A DNA stretch of 64,000 nucleotides, taken from contig NZ_CP150481.1 in assembly GCF_047922965.1 (NCBI RefSeq), positions 806,001 to 870,000 of the forward strand. Reading direction: 5' to 3'. Each line of letters starts with the position of its first letter. Within the stretch, counting starts at the first letter, position 1. The notes beneath the pieces were generated by a model. It was given only the letters and a program-made list of their open reading frames with translations. It was not told the DNA's origin and did no database searches. Both the position numbers and the translations under genes were made by a program. Shown here piece by piece: positions 8,801 to 17,311 of this stretch. This DNA comes from Neptunicella plasticusilytica (GTDB taxonomy: Bacteria > Pseudomonadota > Gammaproteobacteria > Enterobacterales > Alteromonadaceae).

Positions 8801-9645
8801 GCGGATTATCCGGTACCGGTCCCAAAGCTGGCGGGCCGAACTACTTGCCTCGGCTGATGATAGAAAAAGCCACGCCGAAGACTGTCTCGGAAGATTACGA
8901 GCCGGAACAGGATACCGCCTTGCAGAGTGATGAAAAAGGACGCAATCAGGCCCATGAAATTATGCAAAAAGCGGTTGAGGCAGAAAATGACTGGCGTTTG
9001 ACGGTATTGAACACCCGGATTTCCGCCGTACGTCAGCTGTTGGCCAAAATATCCAAAGTGGATATCGTTGAAGAGCTCGCGGAGGATTTAAACCGCACCT
9101 TGTCTACAGCCCGTTCGCAGTTGATCAGTATCGAAAGACACCTGAGAAACCCGAAACAGTTGCCAGGCCCTACAGGTGAATCCAATGTCCTGTATCTGGA
9201 ACCGCGCGGTATTCTGGTCTGTTTTGCGGATAAAAACGTGACTTTCGAATATTGGGCGTTGTCGGTGGTGACGGCCCTGGCTACCGGTAACGTGGTGATT
9301 TCAGTGGTATCCGATCTGTTCTATGAGGAAGCTATCGAGTTCCGTAACCAGTTTGTCGCGACCGGTTCGCCTGAAGGGGTATTGCAGGTAGCCAAACTGG
9401 GTCATCTGGAAGCCTTACTAAGTGAGCAAAAATTGGCTGGTGTGGTTATCGACAGTAACAGTGATCGTAGTGCTTATATCACCCAGAAGTTAGCTGAACG
9501 CGAAGGTGTTATATTGCCGGTAATTACTGCCGAATATAACGATAACCTGATCCAGCGACTGCTGACCGAGAAGACGCTCAGCATTGATACTACCGCATCC
9601 GGCGGTAATACTTCGCTGATGACCTTGGTAGAAGATGACGAATAG
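5845..9645 (+). CDS. putA: Bifunctional proline dehydrogenase / L-glutamate-gamma-semialdehyde dehydrogenase PutA
   Basis: Converts proline to glutamate in two channelled steps, passing electrons to the membrane quinone pool through FAD. It has 1266 aa. The proline dehydrogenase domain covers about residues 70-480 (RLVKGAYWD, FATHNAYT). The aldehyde dehydrogenase domain covers about 560-1030, with FTGSTQTG, AETGGQN and the catalytic Cys817 in AGQRCSA. A C-terminal domain of roughly 200 residues follows. The N-terminal ribbon-helix-helix repressor domain of E. coli PutA is absent, so this is the long, non-autoregulatory type and needs a separate regulator. A strong terminator follows. Confidence 0.96.
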   Translation: MLFNGNLTTECPIRQKIRNFYRIEENLAVDHILPDAEVNMRARSRAWERARTMVLRIRREQEGHGGIDALLNEYSLSTAEGVVLMCLAEALLRVPDKETQDELIRDKLSKGKWTPHLGNSDSLFVNASSWGLLMTGSMVKYADKRQKEHFGILKQLIGRVGEPVIRKAMNIAMKIMGRQFVMGENIKDAVARAEEKERNGYVYSYDMLGEGARTSKDAQRYYDAYANAIEVIGKAAAGKGPRKSPGISVKLSAIHPRYEFTHRERVLAEIPPKLKDLCLLAKKYDIGLTVDAEESERLDISLDIIEMVFSDEDLAGWSGFGLAVQAYQKRALFVIDWLRELTKRVGRTMMVRLVKGAYWDTEIKNAQKDGLDHFPVFTRKYSTDVSYHACANRLLDYRDTIYPQFATHNAYTASVILELAGDDKEGFEFQCLHGMGDTLYDQIVTVDNIQCRVYAPVGDHEDLLAYLVRRLLENGANSSFVNAIVDETRPVESLLEDPVEKTQRLKHKYNEQIRKPVDLYGDERFNSRGLDVTDINTIGPLKHSLDRWFNEHQLSEDSIPQGCHAVRNPANHSEIVGYHRYDDSEQMLAKLDKAHNAFADWSQTPVSERANLLRRTSDILERHMDELIGLCIKEAGKVTQDGVDEVREAVDFCRYYAARAEELADDDRLAPRGVVLCISPWNFPLAIFLGQVAAALVTGNTVVAKPAEQTGLIALRAIELMESVGMPEGVVQMVIGPGSKVGETLIPDERIKAVMFTGSTQTGTLISQILASRGGEQVPLIAETGGQNCMIVDSTALPEQVVDDVISSGFQSAGQRCSALRILYLQEDIADRVTEMLVGALKELHVGDPAMLSTDVGPVIDQKALNTLNKHVEDMQDKAKLLYECNIADVPAESTFFAPRLYQIDNINVLQKEVFGPCVHIVRFKSKSLEQVIHDINSTGYGLTMGIHSRIEERAVELAKLSRAGNVYINRNMIGAIVGVQPFGGRGLSGTGPKAGGPNYLPRLMIEKATPKTVSEDYEPEQDTALQSDEKGRNQAHEIMQKAVEAENDWRLTVLNTRISAVRQLLAKISKVDIVEELAEDLNRTLSTARSQLISIERHLRNPKQLPGPTGESNVLYLEPRGILVCFADKNVTFEYWALSVVTALATGNVVISVVSDLFYEEAIEFRNQFVATGSPEGVLQVAKLGHLEALLSEQKLAGVVIDSNSDRSAYITQKLAEREGVILPVITAEYNDNLIQRLLTEKTLSIDTTASGGNTSLMTLVEDDE

Positions 9646-9678
9646 CCAAGATTGATCATCATTAAATAAAGATAGGAA

Positions 9679-9702
9679 GGAGAGCCGCGCTCTCCTTTTT
9701 TA
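9679..9702 (+). terminator. Intrinsic terminator of putA
   Basis: GGAGAGC-CGC-GCTCTCC hairpin followed by six T, 33 bases after the putA stop. Confidence 0.9.
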
Positions 9703-9909
9703 TATGCAAAAAAATGCTGATACCTGCTAGACAGACAAACAAGTCTACCACCCGACAATATCCTTCCTGTTATTCGTCATGTCTACCTAGGCCTTTATAT
9801 CAAAGGGATAGAGTTTAAATAGAGGAAAAAAGGAGATGAGCAAGGTTGATTGAAAGCTATGCTCGCGGCTAGTTTGGCTAAAATTTTCGCGACATGCCGG
9901 ATTAATTAA

Positions 9910-12678
9910 ATGAAAGTGTACATCGGTCTTCGGTGGTTAGTATGTATCGTTTTACTGCTCAGCAGTTGTCAGAGTGATTTCCGTCCCGGCCAGGCTAACC
10001 GGACTGATCTCATAAAAGGGCAATCAGATCCGGCCGATTATCGCTCTATTCAATTGCAAAATGGCTTAAAAGTTTTGCTTATCAGTGATGCCAAGCTGGT
10101 GAAGGCCTACGCATCATTGTCTGTTCAGGCCGGTTATTTTCAGGACCCGGCCAATATCGCCGGTTTGGCTCACTTGTATGAACATATGCTCTCTAAAGGT
10201 TCGGCAAAATATCCGCAAACGGCTGAGTATAAACAGTTTTTGGCCGACCATGGCGGGCGTTCCAATGCTTCGACCCGATCACGCAGTACTAATTACTATT
10301 TCCAAGTTGCCAATAGCGGTTTCGCCATGGCGCTGGATCGTTTTGCATGGCAATTTATTGATCCTTTACTGCCCGCAGAGATGGTTTACAAGGAGCGTCA
10401 CGCGGTTGAAGCAGAGTTTAGGCTCAAGTACCGGGATCCCTTCCGCCGCAAGCGCGAAGTTATTCGTCAGCTAATTAATTCCGATCACCCCTATAGCCAG
10501 TTTTCCACCGGAAATCTGGTAACCTTGCAAGATACCCAACAGCAAAATTTACAACAGGCGCTAGCCAATTTTGGCCAAAAATATTACTGCGCACCTCGTA
10601 TGGCGGCAGTGTTGGCGTCCCCGCTTTCTTTAGAGCAGTTGACGCAGTTGGCAACAGACAAGTTTTCTGGTGTTCCCCGGCAGTGCAAAGCCACTCTGTC
10701 AGCAAGTCCTGCCGTTTTTAATCACCCGCCAGCGGGCAAGGTGGTCAATATTAAAACGCTCAACAAACGCTCGCGTCTGACCATGAGCTTCTTGGTGCCG
10801 AATAGTCAATCCAGTCGCGATGCTATGGTGGCAGACTATATTGAATGGCTGTTTGAGACACAAAACGCCAACGGACTTGAGACTTACCTGCAAAAGCATG
10901 ATCTGATCCAGCAACTGTACGCGTCGAACTCGAACCTGGATGAGGGACATGATCTATTTAATATCGAGTTTAAGTTAACCAATGCAGGCTGGAAACAGCC
11001 TGAGTCCATTGTGGCAATGACATTTGCTTATATTGAATTACTCCGCGAGCAGGCTATGCAGCAGGACTACTTTGCTGTATTTCAACAATTAAACCAGCAA
11101 CGTTTTAACCTGGACGGTCGGCATAAAGAAGCTGATGATATCCGTGCTTTGGCAGAAAGCTTATTGTTTGAACCTGCCTTTCAGGTGCTTGCTGCGGGAC
11201 GGATCGCAACCCGATATTCCACCGAAGAAATTCGTGATTGGCTGGCTCATTTGATCCCGGAAAACATGTTGGTGATCCGTGAAAACAGCCATTTACCTGA
11301 GCATAAAATAGAGTCTATCTACAATACCGCCTACAGTATTGACAGCTCGCTGAACAGCAGTACTAAGTTGGCCAAAGTGGCTTTCCGGTTACCTGAGTTA
11401 TCCCCCTATCTAGCCGACGCGGTTGCTGTGGATGTGTCTGATGTAAAACACCCCAGGCTGTTAATAGACACGAAACAGTTAACTTCGTGGTATTTGCCTA
11501 AAGCTGTTGCCGAGGACAGCTATACGGCCATTACGCTATATATTGACACCTTGTCATCAACTACAGATTTTGATTATTTGAACCCGTTATTTGTTAAGCG
11601 CTTGGAAATGCAACTGGAAAACGTATTGGGTGCCGCCAGCCAAGCCAATATAAGCGTGGATATCAGTACTACCCGACAAGGACTAAAACTGGCACTATCA
11701 GGGCGAAGTGGCGACTGGCCCAAGCTTTGGCAGGATTTGTTGATGGGCCTGCAGCAACCGCAACTTGAGTCTTCCCGCTTAAAAGACACGTTGAACCGGC
11801 ATATTCACAGTTTACAAGGACGCCTTAAAGACAGGTTAAGTAGCCAGACAAAGCAGCTTCAGGATGCGCTATTGGGCTTGCATCCCACTACTCGGCAGTA
11901 TTTGGATTACTTTGCCCAATTTGACGAATCCCGTTATCAGCATTTTGTCCGGCATTATCTGGACAATGCGCACCTGACCAGCATTTATTATGGTCACGTA
12001 TCAGCAACGCAATGGCAGCAGATGAACCAGTTGCTCAACCCGCTGGCAAGCAAGATTAAACAGCCGATTCCTGCCGCAGTTGATCATTGGCAGGGTAAGC
12101 ACAGTAACATCGGGCTGCAAACAAACCAGCTAAACAGTCAGGACTCTGCGGTACGTCTGGTATTAATACCGCAATCGCAATCCTTGTATAGCCATGCCGC
12201 TGTCGAATTATTAGCGTCTATGCTCAAGGCGCCATTTTTCCAGCAGCTGCGTACAGAGGAACAACTAGGCTATTCGGTATCTGTTGCAGCAAAGCAGAGC
12301 TATGGGCAGCCCTTTTTAAGCTACTATGTTCAGTCTCCGGTTGCCGGGTCTGAGGGATTGCTTGAGCGGGTTAAGCAGTTTAATCAGTGGGCGGTGACTT
12401 ATCTATCGATGATGCCATTGACGCAATTCGAACAGCTGAAAACTAACCTGTCTGTGTCATTGGGACAATCGCAAATCAACAGTAGTAGTGCCGAAGGAGG
12501 GCTACGCTACAACATTCGTAAAGGCCGTCCGTTAGACTATCACAAACAATTACAACAGGCCGTTGCGTCAATGTCACAGGAGACATTTCTAGCAATGGCA
12601 GAATTTTTGTTAAAGCAGGAGCTGCAGGGCGTTTTGGCCGAACCATCAATAACGGTCAGTGAAAAACCGGATCTTTAA
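9910..12678 (+). CDS. M16-family zinc metallopeptidase (insulinase/pitrilysin-like), lipoprotein
   Basis: Periplasm-facing peptidase of 922 aa. The inverted zinc motif HLYEH is intact at residues 88-92, and Glu167 follows 74 residues later (ERHAVEAEF), the classic third ligand, so the N-terminal M16 domain should be active. The C-terminal half carries the inactive partner domain, including FFQQLRTEEQLGYSV near residue 780. The N-terminus is a lipoprotein signal (VLLLSSCQS). Large pitrilysin-type M16 enzymes cleave short peptides. Its 3' end overlaps the convergent regulator gene by 23 bases. Confidence 0.9.
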   Translation: MKVYIGLRWLVCIVLLLSSCQSDFRPGQANRTDLIKGQSDPADYRSIQLQNGLKVLLISDAKLVKAYASLSVQAGYFQDPANIAGLAHLYEHMLSKGSAKYPQTAEYKQFLADHGGRSNASTRSRSTNYYFQVANSGFAMALDRFAWQFIDPLLPAEMVYKERHAVEAEFRLKYRDPFRRKREVIRQLINSDHPYSQFSTGNLVTLQDTQQQNLQQALANFGQKYYCAPRMAAVLASPLSLEQLTQLATDKFSGVPRQCKATLSASPAVFNHPPAGKVVNIKTLNKRSRLTMSFLVPNSQSSRDAMVADYIEWLFETQNANGLETYLQKHDLIQQLYASNSNLDEGHDLFNIEFKLTNAGWKQPESIVAMTFAYIELLREQAMQQDYFAVFQQLNQQRFNLDGRHKEADDIRALAESLLFEPAFQVLAAGRIATRYSTEEIRDWLAHLIPENMLVIRENSHLPEHKIESIYNTAYSIDSSLNSSTKLAKVAFRLPELSPYLADAVAVDVSDVKHPRLLIDTKQLTSWYLPKAVAEDSYTAITLYIDTLSSTTDFDYLNPLFVKRLEMQLENVLGAASQANISVDISTTRQGLKLALSGRSGDWPKLWQDLLMGLQQPQLESSRLKDTLNRHIHSLQGRLKDRLSSQTKQLQDALLGLHPTTRQYLDYFAQFDESRYQHFVRHYLDNAHLTSIYYGHVSATQWQQMNQLLNPLASKIKQPIPAAVDHWQGKHSNIGLQTNQLNSQDSAVRLVLIPQSQSLYSHAAVELLASMLKAPFFQQLRTEEQLGYSVSVAAKQSYGQPFLSYYVQSPVAGSEGLLERVKQFNQWAVTYLSMMPLTQFEQLKTNLSVSLGQSQINSSSAEGGLRYNIRKGRPLDYHKQLQQAVASMSQETFLAMAEFLLKQELQGVLAEPSITVSEKPDL

Positions 12679-14740
12679 TTAATTTGATATCGGACTGATA
12701 GAACAGGGTTTTGGTAAATAGCAGACGCTGACGGCGGTTATCCAGCGACATGGAACTGTCGATAACGACACTGGATAACGGCAGTTTCAGCAAAGGCGTA
12801 AACTGTTGGCTTGATAACGAATAAAAACCGATTTGTTGGTGATCATTTTTGAGTTGTGGGAAGTAAATCCCATCCTGAGTATAGACCCAGGTATAGCGCA
12901 CCCGGAAGGTGTCGCTACCAAGCAGCTTACGCGCTTTTTTTTGCTCTGGTCTTTTCTGGAATAAACCTTTTGTGGTGCGGGTATAAATCAGGGTGTCGTT
13001 ATCGATCAAAATACCGTACCGGCCGCCATCCCAGGTAAGTCTTGTCACTTGCTGGTGATCCAGTTCAAAGCGATACAAGTCGCGGTTATCCTCAGAATAT
13101 ACTGCCGAAATGATGGCGCTGTCGTCGGGCACCCAGGTAGGGCGATTATGTCCGCTAAACGGACTGAGAACGGGGACTGTTCGCCGGGTCAGCACGTTGA
13201 CAATGTAGATGCGATCCGCGTTACCTGTTTCATCCGGCGCCAGAAAAGCCACGAACTGGCCATCATGTGACCATTTGGGGAAACGCACAGAACGTTTTAA
13301 ATCGGTCAACTGACGACGATTACTGCCATTGGCATCTGCCAGCCAGATTTCATAATAACCGGATTCATTTGAGGCGTAGGCTATCTGATCGGTCACTGCT
13401 GAGTAATCAGGGTATTTGTGATTGTAGCCGGATTGCAGGATCGGAAAGGGGCTGCTGCTGACCTCATTGTCCAGCGACTGGGCAGCAATCTGATACTGTT
13501 CATCACGATGCTGGAAAAACAGCCAGGGAAGTTGTCGGGCGAATGACGGGTAGCTGAATCCTTTGATATTCAGAGGTTTGGATTCAAGCGTGTCCAGATT
13601 GAGTTCAAACCCTGAGCGCACATCGGCCTGCTGAACCGCATAGATCAACGATTGGCCGTCAGGACGCCAGGTCAAGCCAACAATATCCCTTTTGCCAAAG
13701 GTCAGTTGTTGGCTGCGTCCACTGGCTAAATGAATAAGGTGGATATCTTCGCTAAAGCGGCTGCTGCGCCTGGTAATAGCAATATACTGTCCATCCGGTG
13801 AGAACGCCATATCACGTTCTGACTGGTCACAATCTTTATCACAGGGCAAGGGGCGGGGCAGTGCGGCAGGATCATTCAAATCGAGTAAAAATATGCCGGG
13901 ACGAGGATCCTGTTCGAGGATCCCCCAATAAGCCAGAGTGGTATTGTCCGGTGAGATGTCCATGTAATGTAACGCCCCTGTCATCGGACATTTGGCGACA
14001 AAATGTTCCTGCAAGCTTTGCACATCCATTTTGACAATATCACAGTAATTTTCATCTATATCCTTGCGCCGGAAATACAGCCATTTTCCGTCCCGGCTCC
14101 ATACTGCCCGTCCTTCATTGGCATGATCAAAGGTGAGCCTCACCGCAGATAATTGGGGTTGGGTTACATCCCGTCGGTATAAATCTACCTGGCCATCCGG
14201 ACTACGCCATTTATACACCAGATAACGTCCATCGGGTGACGGAGCCGGAAACAACTCCAGACCGGGTTCTGCAGTAATAGACTGGATTTCATTTGAACTG
14301 GTGCCTGATGGAGAACGCAAGTCGGTCATACTAAACAGAATTGCCGACAGTAACAGCATGCCGGTAATGACCATTATTTGGATAGCTGAACGTGGGAAAC
14401 GTGGCGTTACCGCCTTCAACATTTGCGGTGCGACAAGCAGGCGATAACCGGATTTACGTATTGTTTCGATAATTTCAGGCTGCTCCGCCTGAGTCAAGGC
14501 CTGACGCAGATGCCAGATAGCGTTGGTTAGTGCTTTTTCACCCACATAAATATTGCCGTGCCAGATATGTTCAATCAGTTCCTGACGGGAAACCACGTTA
14601 GGGTATTGATTGGCGAGGTAACAAAGCACCTCGATAAATTTAGGTTGTAGACTTTGTTTGGGGCCCTTATCCGGGTATATCGCATATTCAAGCGGTTCAA
14701 TGCGAATTTTTCCGATACAAAAAGGAGCCTGCTGAAACAT
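12656..14740 (-). CDS. Membrane regulator: winged helix plus TolB-like beta-propeller (copy 1)
   Basis: CadC-like architecture of 694 aa: an OmpR-type winged helix at about residues 5-105 (QPKFIEVLCYLANQYPNVVS, GEKALTNAIWHLRQ), one membrane span at about 122-142, then a large periplasmic domain of repeated WD40/PD40-type blades (SPDGRYLVYKWRSPDG, WSRDGKWLYF, FSPDGQYIAITR, WSHDGQFVAFLA). The propeller probably senses a periplasmic ligand or protein while the winged helix binds DNA from the membrane. Target and signal are unknown. It is a tandem paralogue of the next gene, separated by 74 bases on the same strand. Confidence 0.85.
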   Translation of the reverse strand: MFQQAPFCIGKIRIEPLEYAIYPDKGPKQSLQPKFIEVLCYLANQYPNVVSRQELIEHIWHGNIYVGEKALTNAIWHLRQALTQAEQPEIIETIRKSGYRLLVAPQMLKAVTPRFPRSAIQIMVITGMLLLSAILFSMTDLRSPSGTSSNEIQSITAEPGLELFPAPSPDGRYLVYKWRSPDGQVDLYRRDVTQPQLSAVRLTFDHANEGRAVWSRDGKWLYFRRKDIDENYCDIVKMDVQSLQEHFVAKCPMTGALHYMDISPDNTTLAYWGILEQDPRPGIFLLDLNDPAALPRPLPCDKDCDQSERDMAFSPDGQYIAITRRSSRFSEDIHLIHLASGRSQQLTFGKRDIVGLTWRPDGQSLIYAVQQADVRSGFELNLDTLESKPLNIKGFSYPSFARQLPWLFFQHRDEQYQIAAQSLDNEVSSSPFPILQSGYNHKYPDYSAVTDQIAYASNESGYYEIWLADANGSNRRQLTDLKRSVRFPKWSHDGQFVAFLAPDETGNADRIYIVNVLTRRTVPVLSPFSGHNRPTWVPDDSAIISAVYSEDNRDLYRFELDHQQVTRLTWDGGRYGILIDNDTLIYTRTTKGLFQKRPEQKKARKLLGSDTFRVRYTWVYTQDGIYFPQLKNDHQQIGFYSLSSQQFTPLLKLPLSSVVIDSSMSLDNRRQRLLFTKTLFYQSDIKLIKDPVFH

Positions 14741-14814
14741 GAATGTGATGAATTTTTATAACAAATGGTTATTAGGACTCTATCGAATAGTGCCTCGTGT
14801 CGCAATCATCTACT

Positions 14815-16923
14815 TTATCTAAACAAGGGATCTTTAAGCATTTTGATATCAGATTGGGGAAAATCGGTTTTAGTAAACAAAATACGCTGGCTGTGGCTAT
14901 CCAGTGTCAGTGCACTGTCCGCGACAAAGGTTTCGCGCGGTACCCGCAAGATTGAACGGGGTTGATTGGTTGAAAAATCCTGATACATCAACTGTTGATG
15001 ATCATTATAAAATTGCAGAAAGTACACACCTTGTTGTGAAGCTGTCCAGGCATAGCGGGCGCGAAACATGTTGTGATCCAGCAGCGCTTTTGGCTCCTTT
15101 GCGTTGAGTGATTTCTTCCACAAACCAGCCCGTGAAGAGGTGTACAGCAAGGTATCATCGTCAATCATCAGCCCATAACGACCGCCGTTGTAGGTCAAAC
15201 GTTGTGGTGGGTTATTATCCAGCGGGAAAAGATAGATATCGGTGTGTTGCGGGGTGAATACCGCAGACAATATGGCGTTGTCAGTGACTGACCAACTAGG
15301 ACGGTTGTGGCCATTAAATGGACTGGTCACGGTGGAAACACGCTTGCTCATCACGTCTACGATATAGATGTGATCACCCTTTTCATCGTCATCTGCGGCC
15401 AGAAATGCGATACGCTTGCCGTCGTGAGACCATTTTGGAAAGCGGGCGGAACGTTGTAGATGGGTCAGTTGTTTGCGCACTTTACCTGTTGAATCTGCCA
15501 ACCAGATTTCGTCAAAGCCAGATTCATTGGACACATAAGCGATTTGCTCATTGTGTGGCGAATAGTCCGGATACTTGTGATTATAGCCGGATAATAAAAC
15601 AGGAAACGGGCTACTGCTGACACCAGGGGTCGTCGAGATTGAGGAGATTTGATATTGCTCGGTACGTTGTTGATAGAATAGCCAGGGTTGCTGACGGGAG
15701 AAGGCCGGATAACTGAATCCGTCGATTCCCAGTGAATAATGTTGATGGTCGGTTAAATCAAGCATAAAACCACTGCGTACATCGGCCCGTTGCACCGCAT
15801 AAACCAGCCGTTTTCCGTCAGGGTGCCAGGTTAACCCGACAATATCTTCTTCACCTTCGGTTAGCGCCTGACTGCTGCCATCCCGAATGTTGACCAGATA
15901 AATATTTTCGTTGTACTGATTCACCCGTCGGGTTACGGCCATTGAACGTCCATCGGGAGAAAAGGCCATATCCCTGTCCTTGAATCCACATGCCCGAGCA
16001 CAGGAAAAGCGCACCTGTTTGGCCTCGGGTGCGGTTAAATCTAGAAAATAAATGCCGGAATCTTCCGCTCCGGGATCATTACCGTACAGCGCCAGAGTTT
16101 TATCGTCGGGTGAAATATCGATATAGTAGTAACCTCCGGACAAGGGGCAGCGGGTAATAAACTGCTCTTCAAAACGTTGCATATCCATGCGCACAATATC
16201 GCATTGATCGACCCGTCTGTCCTTGCGGCTGAAATACAGATAACGACCATCGCGACTCCATACCGAATGACCTTCCGACGCATTATCAAAGGTTAAACGA
16301 GTAGCAGGCAGAGCGGGTTGTTGTATGTCTTTTCTGTACAAATCAACTTGTTCGTCCGGACTCACCCATTTGTATACCACGTAACGCCCATCGGGTGAGG
16401 GAGCAGGGAACAATTCCAATCCAGGTTCGGTGGTAATAGTGCTAACTTCTCTGTTTACACTGCCGGTTTGTTGATGGCTCCAAATAAAAACTGTACCTAG
16501 CAGCAACAGTATTAAGATACTTGCTGTAATCACATATCGCTTTTGCGGGGTAGCTGAAAGTACGCTGAGGAGGGAGTAGGAAAAGTTTTTTTCAGAAGCA
16601 ACAAACTTGGGGGCAACAAGGAGGCGATAGCCAGATTTACGGATAGTCTCGATCACGTCTTGATTGCTGGCTGTCTGCAGTGTTTGACGCAAATGCCAAA
16701 TAGCATTAGTCAGGGCCTTTTCGCCCACATAACCGTTACCTTGCCAGACTTTGTCAATTAGCTCCTGACGGCTAAGGACTTTGGGATACTGTTCGGCCAG
16801 ATAAATCAGCACCTCGACAAATTTAGGTTGCAAGTTGTGCTTTTCACCCTTGTCGAAATAAATGGCATACTCGAGTGGTTCAACTCGACAGTTACCAATA
16901 AAAAATGCCTGCTGTTTGTCCAT
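14815..16923 (-). CDS. Membrane regulator: winged helix plus TolB-like beta-propeller (copy 2)
   Basis: 702 aa with the same order as its neighbour: winged helix (about 5-105), membrane span (about 148-168, VITASILILLLLGTVFIW), then PD40-type propeller blades. Shared blocks such as GEKALTNAIWHLRQ, IRKSGYRLLVAP and EPGLELFPAPSPDGRY show a tandem duplication; the linker before the membrane span has diverged. The gene is divergent from the TonB receptor at 17312 across a 388-base gap, making that receptor a plausible target. This last point is inference only. Confidence 0.85.
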   Translation of the reverse strand: MDKQQAFFIGNCRVEPLEYAIYFDKGEKHNLQPKFVEVLIYLAEQYPKVLSRQELIDKVWQGNGYVGEKALTNAIWHLRQTLQTASNQDVIETIRKSGYRLLVAPKFVASEKNFSYSLLSVLSATPQKRYVITASILILLLLGTVFIWSHQQTGSVNREVSTITTEPGLELFPAPSPDGRYVVYKWVSPDEQVDLYRKDIQQPALPATRLTFDNASEGHSVWSRDGRYLYFSRKDRRVDQCDIVRMDMQRFEEQFITRCPLSGGYYYIDISPDDKTLALYGNDPGAEDSGIYFLDLTAPEAKQVRFSCARACGFKDRDMAFSPDGRSMAVTRRVNQYNENIYLVNIRDGSSQALTEGEEDIVGLTWHPDGKRLVYAVQRADVRSGFMLDLTDHQHYSLGIDGFSYPAFSRQQPWLFYQQRTEQYQISSISTTPGVSSSPFPVLLSGYNHKYPDYSPHNEQIAYVSNESGFDEIWLADSTGKVRKQLTHLQRSARFPKWSHDGKRIAFLAADDDEKGDHIYIVDVMSKRVSTVTSPFNGHNRPSWSVTDNAILSAVFTPQHTDIYLFPLDNNPPQRLTYNGGRYGLMIDDDTLLYTSSRAGLWKKSLNAKEPKALLDHNMFRARYAWTASQQGVYFLQFYNDHQQLMYQDFSTNQPRSILRVPRETFVADSALTLDSHSQRILFTKTDFPQSDIKMLKDPLFR

Positions 16924-17311
16924 TGGAAAGCGTTTCTAATCACGTAATCGTAGCTTGATAAAGCAACTTTTTATCCAGTTAGATGCCAAGTTTAGCATCA
17001 ATGATATTTCATAACATTTTGAAAAACATATAAAAAATAAAAATAGAGACTAAATAGATAAAAAAATGGCAGTAAAACGAGGCCAGCTGGATTGCGATTC
17101 CCTCTTGCCTCGACCTATAACAGGGTGTCGGCTACTTTTTGGCTATTTAGTTGTTGCAAAAGAATACAGAACTAGCTGGCAAACACCAACCTCTATGAGA
17201 CTGTACAAAACTGCATTTTCATTTTTGCTGACTGTATGTAAGTTGGCGGAAACGAAAAAATAGACAGGCTCTGGCCATGAATAAAAATACAATACGGACC
17301 AGGAACGGAAC
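16924..17311. promoter_or_regulatory. Divergent intergenic region, regulator / TonB receptor
   Basis: 388 bases without a convincing gene. It is AT-rich (notably 17020-17070) and must contain the divergent promoters. AGGAACGGAAC at about 17301-17311 is the ribosome site for the receptor. I see no clear palindrome; short open frames here look random. Confidence 0.4.

Noticed and set aside
17066..17263. A 65-codon open frame between the regulator and the TonB receptor
   Set aside because: Lies in the divergent promoter region, has no ribosome site and no protein-like pattern.
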